Shown here: positions 1 through 5,133 of the stretch, in pieces | Position numbering within the stretch: the stretch's first letter is position 1 | Layout of the letters: each line of letters opens with the position of its first letter | Source of the DNA: Candidatus Kapaibacterium sp. | Lineage (GTDB): Bacteria > Bacteroidota > Ignavibacteria > Kapaibacteriales > HRBIN21 | Length of the DNA: 5,133 nt | Direction of reading: 5' to 3' | NCBI GenBank assembly: GCA_025055465.1 | Contig: JANWXA010000027.1 | Location: forward strand, 8,525-13,657 | Made by a program: the position numbers and the translations under genes | Notes under the pieces: generated by a model | The model's database searches: none | The model's input: only the letters and a program-made list of their open reading frames with translations | Told to the model about the DNA's origin: nothing

Positions 1-2
1 AA

Positions 3-9
3 AGGAAGG
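3..9 (+). promoter_or_regulatory. Possible Shine-Dalgarno AGGAAGG for the lipoprotein gene
   Basis: AGGAAGG at 3-9 is a strong purine-rich match to the anti-Shine-Dalgarno sequence. An ideal start would fall near bases 14-18, but that position holds ATA (16-18), not ATG, GTG or TTG. The site is therefore either fortuitous or belongs to a start codon that has been altered, either in nature or in the assembly. The same bases in frame 2 read KEGLS followed by TAA at 17-19, which could be the tail of an upstream gene that ends in an overlap. Confidence 0.3.
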
Positions 10-1511
10 GCTCTCATAAAGACTACTGCGGCGCTGGCATTGCCTTCGCGGCGCTCCTCCTGGGCTGCGCAGACGCCTTCGTCGGCTCGCGTTCTGCCAA
101 CCTCCCACCCGAAACGGTCCTCTGGGTTGATAGCGTCGGTACACCGCAGCGCAGCCGTGCCCAGCTCTTCTGGTGGGGAGACGACCCCGACGGCTTCGTG
201 GTGGGCTTCCTCCTCAGCTTCGATGCCCGGAGCTGGACCTACACCACGCGCCGCGATACGACGGTCTTACTGCCCATTGGCACCGAGGACACAGCATACT
301 CCATTGCCGTTGCTGCTGTTGACAACTCGCTCCTACGTTACCCTCAGCCAGGAGAGCGTGTCAGCTTCTCAGACCTGAATGGCAACGGCCTGTACGACGA
401 TGGCGAGCCCTTCCGAGGGCTGGAAGGTGCTGTGGACCCAACCCCAGCACGCCTGCGGTACCCTGTCCGCAACAGCCCGCCGAGGGTCTTCTGGGGTTCG
501 GACACCACGCCCGCGGCCGCCCAGAGTGTCTGGTTGCCAGAGACGACGTTCACGGTGGCCACCTTCCGCTTCACCGCCATTGACCCTGACGGACCGAACC
601 AAATTGCCCTCTACGAGTGGGCGCTCAACGATACGACGCGATGGCATCCGCTGCCGCCGACGACTGAGTTCTTCACACTGCGCGAGTCCGATGGTCTGCG
701 CCCCGGCGAGCCAAACCGTCTCTTCTTGAGAGCCGTAGATGTCGGCGGACTCCGCAGCCCCGTGTTGGAGTACCCGCCACCCGGACGGCAGTGGTACGTC
801 CGCAAGCCGCGCGGGCCAATCTTAGTGTTGCACGACTACGCCATAGCCGACGGTGCCGACACCTTCTACACAGCGGCGCTCCAGCGGATTGCCGGCGGAC
901 GCTTCGCCAACCGCTTCGATGTGTTGGATATCCGTAGCGGACGCACCGCCCAGAGTCGCCCGCGGAATGTGCCGCCCTTCTTGAGCCCGATGTTCGTAGA
1001 GACCCTGCGCCTCTTTGAGGCAGTGTTGTGGTACGGCGACCCACAGTTTGCATTCGACATTGCCCAGGCCGTACTCCCAGAGTACCTGCGCACGGGTGGC
1101 AAGCTGCTGTTGGTAACGACGCTCCCCAGCGTTGTGGACCCACAGGCCGGCTACAGCGACATTGCCCCCATAGACAGCCTCAGCGCCCGAGAGCTCTTCT
1201 CCTCCCCAGCGGCGATGCCCAACGGTACCCCACTCCTGCCCGATAGCTCCCTCCCCGACGGCCCTTACCCGCTGCTGCTCAAAGACCGTGGCACTGCCGT
1301 CGGCGTCCATACGCTGTTCCCGAACGCGACAGCAGCGCCACTCTACCGACTGCCACCGAGCCAGCACTATGCAGGGACTCCCATCGTTGCCGTCCGCAGC
1401 GGCAGCCGCTCCGTGGTGTTCCTGAATTTCCCCCTCCACCTCTTCAATCGAGCCGGAGGCGCGGAGCGCTTGCTGGAGCGAGTGTTGGTCCAAGACTTCG
1501 GACTGCGATGA
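3..1511 (+). CDS. Secreted lipoprotein with beta-sandwich modules and a C-terminal alpha/beta domain (5' partial)
   Basis: The frame is open from base 3 to a TGA at 1509-1511, giving 502 residues with no credible in-frame start before GTG at 198. That GTG cannot be the real start, because clear protein sequence precedes it. Counting base 3 as residue 1, a hydrophobic run ends in the lipobox LLLGC with Cys22, so the mature protein should be lipid-anchored in the envelope. Residues 55-64 read LFWWGDDPDG, a motif I associate with beta-sandwich (fibronectin-like) modules of secreted Chlorobi/Ignavibacteria proteins. A second similar module (FRFTAIDPDG, then LYEWALNDT) lies near residues 190-215. 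Residues 124-135 (DLNGNGLYDDGE) resemble an EF-hand-like calcium loop. From about residue 272 (GPILVLHDY) the protein becomes alpha/beta, with VLWYGD and GGKLLLVT strands near 342-371 and VVFLNFPLHLF near the end. This suggests a flavodoxin-like or glutamine-amidotransferase-like fold, with no catalytic triad identified. It overlaps the receptor gene by 4 bases. Function is unknown; a ligand-binding or receptor-accessory role is inference. Confidence 0.85.
   Translation, partial: RKGSHKDYCGAGIAFAALLLGCADAFVGSRSANLPPETVLWVDSVGTPQRSRAQLFWWGDDPDGFVVGFLLSFDARSWTYTTRRDTTVLLPIGTEDTAYSIAVAAVDNSLLRYPQPGERVSFSDLNGNGLYDDGEPFRGLEGAVDPTPARLRYPVRNSPPRVFWGSDTTPAAAQSVWLPETTFTVATFRFTAIDPDGPNQIALYEWALNDTTRWHPLPPTTEFFTLRESDGLRPGEPNRLFLRAVDVGGLRSPVLEYPPPGRQWYVRKPRGPILVLHDYAIADGADTFYTAALQRIAGGRFANRFDVLDIRSGRTAQSRPRNVPPFLSPMFVETLRLFEAVLWYGDPQFAFDIAQAVLPEYLRTGGKLLLVTTLPSVVDPQAGYSDIAPIDSLSARELFSSPAAMPNGTPLLPDSSLPDGPYPLLLKDRGTAVGVHTLFPNATAAPLYRLPPSQHYAGTPIVAVRSGSRSVVFLNFPLHLFNRAGGAERLLERVLVQDFGLR
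54..68 (+). other. Lipobox (LLLGC) of the lipoprotein signal peptide
   Basis: Codons ctc-ctc-ctg-ggc-tgc encode Leu-Leu-Leu-Gly-Cys, a good match to the signal peptidase II consensus. The preceding residues in the same frame (GAGIAFAA) are hydrophobic. The residue after Cys is Ala and the third is Asp. Asp at +2 is an inner-membrane retention signal in E. coli, but here the +2 residue is Ala, and the E. coli rule does not carry over safely to this group. The lipidation call is strong; the final membrane is not determined. Confidence 0.8.
1508..1511 (+). promoter_or_regulatory. ATGA stop/start overlap between lipoprotein and receptor genes
   Basis: The TGA stop of the lipoprotein gene (1509-1511) shares bases with the ATG of the receptor gene (1508-1510). 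No strong Shine-Dalgarno precedes this ATG; the nearest purine-rich stretch is a weak CGGA at 1499-1502. Known behaviour of such junctions is translational coupling by re-initiation, so receptor synthesis probably depends on translation of the lipoprotein. Confidence 0.75.
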
Positions 1512-4345
1512 CGTGGCGGGACCTCCTTGCTGCAACTGCCGCTGCAAGCTTCAGCCTCCTGGCGCAACAGCAGACCGGGACGCTCGTTGGCCGGGTTGTG
1601 GATGCCGCCACAGGTGCTCCGCTCCGATCGGTCACAGTCCGCCTTGTGGGAACGACCTACGGAGCCATCACTGGCGCAAACGGGGAGTTCATGTTGCGCC
1701 ACCTCCCGCCCGGCACCTACGTGCTGGAAGCCACCCTCATCGGCTACAAAGCCCTGCGGCAGAGTGGGGTCCGTATACGCCCCGGGGATACCGTAGAGCT
1801 GCTGCTGCGCCTGGAGGAGACGGCGCTGACGCTCGGCCAGGAGATTGTCGTCCTCGGGGAGCGCCCACTCATTGACGTAGAGGAGACGCAATCCCTACGG
1901 CTCATCAGCCAGCAGCAGTTGGAGCGGGCTGCCGTCCAGACCCTCACCGAAGCACTCATCCAGCAGTCAGGAGTGCTGCTCCAGGATAACACGCTCCACA
2001 TCCGCGGCGGTCGGGGCTACGAATTAGCCTATCTGGTTGACGGCATCTCCGTCCAGGACCCGCTGGCGGGCTCGGGCTTTGGGGTGGAGCTCTCTCCAGA
2101 AGCAGTGCAGGAGATAGAGTTGCTCACCAGCGGCTTTGCGGCCGAGTACGGACAGGCTACCTCCGGTGTGCTCAGCCTTCGGACGGCGGAGCCAAGCCGC
2201 TCGCTCCGTCTCCGCCTCCAGTATCGCCCCGAATGGCGCATCCACCGCCGTAATCCCTACGACCGCGACACCGGCAGCCTCTACCAGACCGACCGCTACA
2301 GCCTCAGCTTCAGCGGCCCGGAGCCCATCACGGGGCAGCTCCTGCCAGCCCTGGGGGTACGTCTGCCGGGCCAGCTCGGTGTCGTCGCAACCGCTGAAGG
2401 AGCCTTCTCTGATGGCCTGGTGCCGGAGTTCGCTCGTATACGGCTCCGTTCCTCCCTCCTGCCGGCATGGCTGGCTCGACGACAGGACAATTCCCTGTCC
2501 ACCTTCCTGAAGCTCTCGTGGCAGCTCTCTCCGGCCATCCGGCTGAGCTACGTCAACGCCCAGAGCATGGCGCTCAACCAGAATACGCGCACACTCCAGA
2601 CGACCCTGGAGTATCTCCCGCCAGAGCCCGGCTACCAGTACCAGTTCCAAGGCCACTTCGACGGGGCGCTGACCTTTTCTGCACTCCAGCGGCTGCACGT
2701 CCTGACGTGGCAGCAGAGCTTGGGACCACGCCTCCTCTACGAGCTCCGGTTGGGCTACGCCGGCTGGCGTGTCCGCGCCGACGCTAACGGACGGGACTAC
2801 ACCCGCTACAGTGAACCGCAGGACATCCCGACGCTCCCACCACAGTACTATGACACCGGCGACTCCACCCGTACAGGTATCATCCCTGGCGACGGCTTCT
2901 ACGACATCGGAACGGCCTGGAGCTGGCGTGACCATTTCGCCCACGAACTCACCCTGAAGGCCGATCTGACGGCTCTCTTGGCAGAGAAGAGCCAGCTCAA
3001 GATAGGGGCCGAGCTCCGGTTGCAAGAGCTGCAGTACTGCGAAATTTTCGCCCCTTGGATACCACCGCTCGGCCTCAACAACGATGCCTTCTCCGTCCGC
3101 CCACGGCTACTGACGTTCTACGCTCAACACCACGTAACGCAGAAAGGGCTCGTGCTGCATTACGGACTCCGAGCCGAAGCCTGGGCTCCCGGACGTCTGG
3201 TGGATGAAGCAATTCAAAACCCCACGCTGAGCACCATCACCGAAGCGCAGCGCCGCTCCTACCGATCCCACACCGTCCCCGCCTTTGGGCTCCGCTGGAA
3301 GCTCCGGCTCCAGCCCCGCTTAGGGATCGCCCATCCCATTACGCCAACGCAGATGCTCTACTTCAACTACGGTCACTTCGCCAAGCTGCCCCGCCCACAG
3401 TATGTCTACGCCAAGCTCTCCCCTGCGGCAGCCCGCTCGTCATACCAGCGCTTCGGCAATCCCGACCTCAATCCGGAGACCAGCATCGCCTACGAGCTGG
3501 GACTGCGAAACCAACTGACCACCGACGATGTGCTGAGCATCGCCCTCTTCTACCGCGACATCTTCGGCTACGTCCAGACCCGCCCCGTACGCACGGACAA
3601 CCCTCGATTCGCTGGCGGGCGCTTCATTACCTACGTCAACGCTGACTACGCCCGTGCCCGAGGCATTGAGGTGGAGTATCGCAAGCGGATTGGACGCTGG
3701 CTGGAACTGACCGCCACGCTCGGCTACAGCTCCGTGACGGGCAAGAGCAGCTCTGCTGACCAAGGGCTGCTGATTGCCCGCGGGCTCGTCCCTGACCGGC
3801 TTACCGAAGACCCGATGCCGTGGGACCGGCCGTGGGATTTCCAGCTCAACCTCTGGGTACAGCCTCCGGAGGGCTCTGCCCCGCTGAGGCTCAGCATACT
3901 GGAAGGGTGGCGCCTCTGGACACGGTTTGTGCTCCGCTCGGGACGCCGCTATACCCCTGCGGTGCCGGTCATTGACCCCGCTACGGGCACCCAACGCCGG
4001 CTCCCGAACGGACGTCCGCTCTACGAATTGGACGAAGAGCGTCCCTACAGCGCCCTCGCCCAAGCCTACCGATGGTGGGAACTCGCCCTCAGCCGTGATC
4101 TCCGCATCTCCTCAGTCACGCTACGTCTGCGAGTAGAGGTGCTGAACCCGCTGGACTGGAAGAACCCCGCCATCGTCAATCCTACTGTTGGTCGTACATA
4201 CGAGTACGGTGACCCAACCCCCCCAACATGGAACGACCCGCTCTATCCCGACCTCCAGCCGCCGCTGGAGCCCTATCCATTCAACCCCGCTCGTTACGAG
4301 CAGCGGCGGAGCTTGCGCATTGGTGTGGAACTCGTTTGGGAGTAG
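1508..4345 (+). CDS. TonB-dependent outer-membrane receptor with carboxypeptidase-regulatory-like N-terminal domain
   Basis: The complete protein has 945 residues. Residues 1-19 form a signal peptide, with cleavage likely after SLLA and before QQQ. Residues 24-103 match a carboxypeptidase-regulatory-like beta-sandwich (GTLVGRVVDAATGAPL, then GANGEF, LPPGTYVLEA and IGY). EIVVL at 112-116 is TonB-box-like and sits where expected, just before the plug. The plug spans about 120-230, with IRGGR at 165-169, YLVDG at 175-179, VQEIELLTSGFAAEYG at 200-215 and SGVLSLRT at 219-226. The rest is a beta-barrel with alternating aromatic strands. FGNPDLNPET at 649-658 is the characteristic barrel motif of the family, and the protein ends LRIGVELVWE, consistent with a final outer-membrane strand. 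Family knowledge says such proteins import a ligand across the outer membrane using TonB-ExbBD energy. The ligand cannot be read from the sequence. The start is fixed by the signal peptide and the ATGA overlap with the upstream lipoprotein gene. Confidence 0.95.
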   Translation: MTWRDLLAATAAASFSLLAQQQTGTLVGRVVDAATGAPLRSVTVRLVGTTYGAITGANGEFMLRHLPPGTYVLEATLIGYKALRQSGVRIRPGDTVELLLRLEETALTLGQEIVVLGERPLIDVEETQSLRLISQQQLERAAVQTLTEALIQQSGVLLQDNTLHIRGGRGYELAYLVDGISVQDPLAGSGFGVELSPEAVQEIELLTSGFAAEYGQATSGVLSLRTAEPSRSLRLRLQYRPEWRIHRRNPYDRDTGSLYQTDRYSLSFSGPEPITGQLLPALGVRLPGQLGVVATAEGAFSDGLVPEFARIRLRSSLLPAWLARRQDNSLSTFLKLSWQLSPAIRLSYVNAQSMALNQNTRTLQTTLEYLPPEPGYQYQFQGHFDGALTFSALQRLHVLTWQQSLGPRLLYELRLGYAGWRVRADANGRDYTRYSEPQDIPTLPPQYYDTGDSTRTGIIPGDGFYDIGTAWSWRDHFAHELTLKADLTALLAEKSQLKIGAELRLQELQYCEIFAPWIPPLGLNNDAFSVRPRLLTFYAQHHVTQKGLVLHYGLRAEAWAPGRLVDEAIQNPTLSTITEAQRRSYRSHTVPAFGLRWKLRLQPRLGIAHPITPTQMLYFNYGHFAKLPRPQYVYAKLSPAAARSSYQRFGNPDLNPETSIAYELGLRNQLTTDDVLSIALFYRDIFGYVQTRPVRTDNPRFAGGRFITYVNADYARARGIEVEYRKRIGRWLELTATLGYSSVTGKSSSADQGLLIARGLVPDRLTEDPMPWDRPWDFQLNLWVQPPEGSAPLRLSILEGWRLWTRFVLRSGRRYTPAVPVIDPATGTQRRLPNGRPLYELDEERPYSALAQAYRWWELALSRDLRISSVTLRLRVEVLNPLDWKNPAIVNPTVGRTYEYGDPTPPTWNDPLYPDLQPPLEPYPFNPARYEQRRSLRIGVELVWE
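1577..1816 (+). other. Carboxypeptidase-regulatory-like domain of the receptor
   Basis: Receptor residues 24-103 show the usual order of this domain: a GxVVDxxTGxPL first strand, an NGEF turn, the LPPGTYxLE strand, IGY, and a final strand VELLLRLEE. The domain is common in Bacteroidota and Chlorobi-type TonB receptors, where it lies in the periplasm ahead of the plug. Its exact role is not settled; partner or TonB-system contacts have been proposed. Confidence 0.9.
4338..4342 (+). promoter_or_regulatory. Shine-Dalgarno GGGAG before the small membrane-protein gene
   Basis: GGGAG lies 8 bases upstream of ATG 4351 and inside the last codons of the receptor gene. It supports the 4351 start over the in-frame ATG at 4228, which would place 118 bases inside the receptor and add a non-membrane extension. 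Confidence 0.65.
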
Positions 4346-4350
4346 CCAGC

Positions 4351-4563
4351 ATGGACCAACGTAAGCAGCAGGTCACCTCGTGGCGAACGGCCATGTGGCT
4401 GAGTGCCGCCGCGAATGGACTGAGCTCACTGAGCTTCCTTGTCGCTTACCTCCTCTCGGGCAATTTCTGGCTTCTGGTGCCCAGCGGTATCTTCGCAGTC
4501 GCTGGGGCTGCACTCTTCCTCGTTTGGAGTCGTCTCGGGCATCGCCTCTCCAACAGCGAGTAG
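4351..4563 (+). CDS. Small two-helix membrane protein, hypothetical
   Basis: The protein has 70 residues. The N-terminus is polar and basic (R4, K5, R12). It is followed by a hydrophobic helix at about 15-35, a two-residue Gly-Asn turn, a second helix at about 39-59 beginning FWLLVPSGIF, and a short basic tail (R61, H64, R65). Positive charges at both ends predict both termini in the cytoplasm, so this is a helical hairpin in the inner membrane. The gene starts 5 bases after the receptor stop with a good Shine-Dalgarno, and ends 4 bases before the MEMO-like gene, so it is almost certainly co-transcribed with both. I do not recognise a family. Its size and shape recall accessory subunits of membrane complexes, but no motif links it to one. 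Reality as a gene is well supported by placement, composition and ribosome binding site; function is unknown. Confidence 0.8.
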   Translation: MDQRKQQVTSWRTAMWLSAAANGLSSLSFLVAYLLSGNFWLLVPSGIFAVAGAALFLVWSRLGHRLSNSE

Positions 4564-4566
4564 AGG
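4562..4566 (+). promoter_or_regulatory. AGAGG purine run before the MEMO-like gene
   Basis: AGAGG overlaps the TAG stop of the preceding gene and ends one base before ATG 4568. That spacing is too short for a standard Shine-Dalgarno; the weaker GCGAG at 4557-4561 is better placed. Start-site use may rely on coupling to termination of the preceding gene, 4 bases upstream. Confidence 0.35.
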
Positions 4567-4567
4567 T

Positions 4568-5133
4568 ATGGAGTTCTATCCCTTGCGCCCTGGACTGCAG
4601 TGGGGTATCGCCACAGACCAAGCATCCGAGCCAGTGCTGACAGCGTACGACCCTCTGGAGTATACGCCTCAGCCGTTCGCCGTCCCGCTGGAGGCATACT
4701 CAATCATAGAAGCACTGGCCGAGAGTCGCTCCTGGGAGGAACTCTGGAAGCACCTCACTGCCGCCGGCTTGGGTAGTTCTCCGAGCCAGCAGCAAATTGT
4801 TTCCGCCTTTGCACAGCAGTTGGATTCGGTCTACGCTCTGCTGAGCCCCCGCTTTGACCAGCGCCGCCGAGCTTGGGAGGCAGAATACCGCAGTTACCCT
4901 ATCCGCACGGCTGCACTGGCCGGCATCTGCTACCCTGAAGCTGCTCCTGAAATCGCTGCTCTGCTGGACTCTAGCCTCCAATCCGCCCCAACTGTAGAGG
5001 TTCCGGCAGCACTGCCTATTGCTGCTGTCATCCCCCACATCGACCTGCGAGTAGGAATCAGCAGCTACGCGGCGGCGTATCAGGTACTCCAGCAGCTCCA
5101 ACCAGAGCTCGTCGTCGTGTTGGGCACCTCACA
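4568..5133 (+). CDS. AmmeMemoRadiSam system protein B, MEMO-like family (3' partial)
   Basis: The frame is open from ATG 4568 to the window end, giving 188 full codons plus two bases. Residues 1 to about 108 form an N-terminal domain. It starts with PLRP (5-8) and contains DPL (28-30) and a helical segment with WEELWKHL (56-63), matching the extension I recall in longer bacterial members of this family. The MEMO domain follows: IRTAALAGICYPEAAPEIAAL at 112-132 corresponds to the family's 'R.AA.AG.YP' entry. PHIDLRVG at 156-163 carries the conserved first histidine (H157), and LVVVLGTS at 181-188 is the strand before the next conserved histidine; the last two bases, CA, fit that residue. MEMO proteins share the fold of class III extradiol dioxygenases (LigB-type). 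Family knowledge pairs protein B with an AMMECR1-domain protein A and a radical SAM protein, which would be expected nearby but are not visible here. The biochemical role is not established. The N-terminal PLRP match supports the start. Confidence 0.85.
   Translation, partial: MEFYPLRPGLQWGIATDQASEPVLTAYDPLEYTPQPFAVPLEAYSIIEALAESRSWEELWKHLTAAGLGSSPSQQQIVSAFAQQLDSVYALLSPRFDQRRRAWEAEYRSYPIRTAALAGICYPEAAPEIAALLDSSLQSAPTVEVPAALPIAAVIPHIDLRVGISSYAAAYQVLQQLQPELVVVLGTS

Noticed and set aside
40..378. 112-codon frame 1 ORF at the left edge
   Set aside because: Beyond base 45 it is Ser/Arg/Pro-rich shadow sequence of the lipoprotein gene. Only its extension upstream over bases 16-42 is of interest, as a possible displaced signal-peptide start.
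3..1511. Lipoprotein as a SusD/RagB homologue
   Set aside because: Position beside a TonB receptor invites this call, but the sequence shows beta-sandwich motifs and an alpha/beta domain and lacks the helical TPR-like pattern of SusD.
822..1547. 241-codon - strand frame opposite the lipoprotein gene
   Set aside because: It is the mirror of a well-supported + strand gene. Its Gln- and Gly-rich translation is what antisense reading of this codon usage produces.
2486..2501. Short inverted repeat GGACA...TGTCC with a 6-base loop
   Set aside because: A five-base stem inside a well-supported coding region, with no T-run, is expected by chance and is not a terminator or operator.
2024..3025. 333-codon open frame on the - strand inside the receptor gene
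   Set aside because: It lies wholly opposite a protein with clear family motifs. G+C-rich coding DNA often leaves long antisense frames, and its translation shows no recognisable domain.
3440..4063. 207-codon - strand frame inside the receptor barrel
   Set aside because: It lies opposite the FGNPDLNPET barrel region, which is certain coding sequence on the + strand; no domain or ribosome binding site supports it.
4228..4350. Earlier in-frame ATG (4228) for the small membrane protein
   Set aside because: It would overlap the receptor gene by 118 bases and add a 41-residue extension unlike the rest of the protein; ATG 4351 has a well-spaced GGGAG.
4700..5101. 133-codon - strand frame opposite the MEMO-like gene
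   Set aside because: The + strand reads through the whole region with recognisable MEMO family motifs, so the antisense frame is a shadow.
1..5133. CRISPR arrays, tRNA or rRNA genes, insertion sequences
   Set aside because: No spaced direct repeats, cloverleaf-type sequence, rRNA segments, transposase motifs or terminal inverted repeats were seen; nearly every base is in one of the four genes.

Overview
This window is a compact, gene-dense stretch of bacterial DNA with roughly 60% G+C judged by eye. Everything supportable lies on the + strand. Four coding regions run head to tail with almost no space between them: a 5'-partial lipoprotein gene, a complete TonB-dependent outer-membrane receptor gene, a complete gene for a small two-helix membrane protein, and a 3'-partial gene of the AmmeMemoRadiSam protein B (MEMO-like) family. 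The junctions are a 4-base ATGA overlap, a 5-base gap and a 4-base gap. I see no terminator or internal promoter, so the layout suggests one transcription unit that begins before the window and continues past it.

The organism is very probably a Gram-negative member of the Fibrobacterota-Chlorobiota-Bacteroidota (FCB) group. The reasons are a TonB receptor with an N-terminal carboxypeptidase-regulatory-like domain, and a secreted lipoprotein with the 'WWGDDPDG' beta-sandwich motif that I associate with Ignavibacteria, Kapabacteria and Chlorobi-type genomes. This taxonomic call comes from style of protein and memory, not from a marker gene.

Region by region: bases 1-1511 encode the lipoprotein, with a lipobox, beta-sandwich-like modules, a calcium-loop-like motif and a C-terminal alpha/beta domain. 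Its start is unresolved, and the first 60 bases look as if they may carry a frameshift and a damaged start codon. Bases 1508-4345 encode a 945-residue TonB receptor, translationally coupled to the lipoprotein. Bases 4351-4563 encode a 70-residue inner-membrane protein. Bases 4568-5133 encode the first 188 residues of the MEMO-like protein.

The lipoprotein and receptor probably act together at the outer membrane in uptake of an unidentified ligand, in the way a surface lipoprotein and TonB channel cooperate in SusCD pairs, although the lipoprotein does not look like SusD. The last two genes have no evident functional tie to the receptor beyond tight spacing. I did not find a convincing undescribed system. 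The points most worth checking are the broken-looking 5' end of the lipoprotein gene and the non-SusD lipoprotein/receptor pair.
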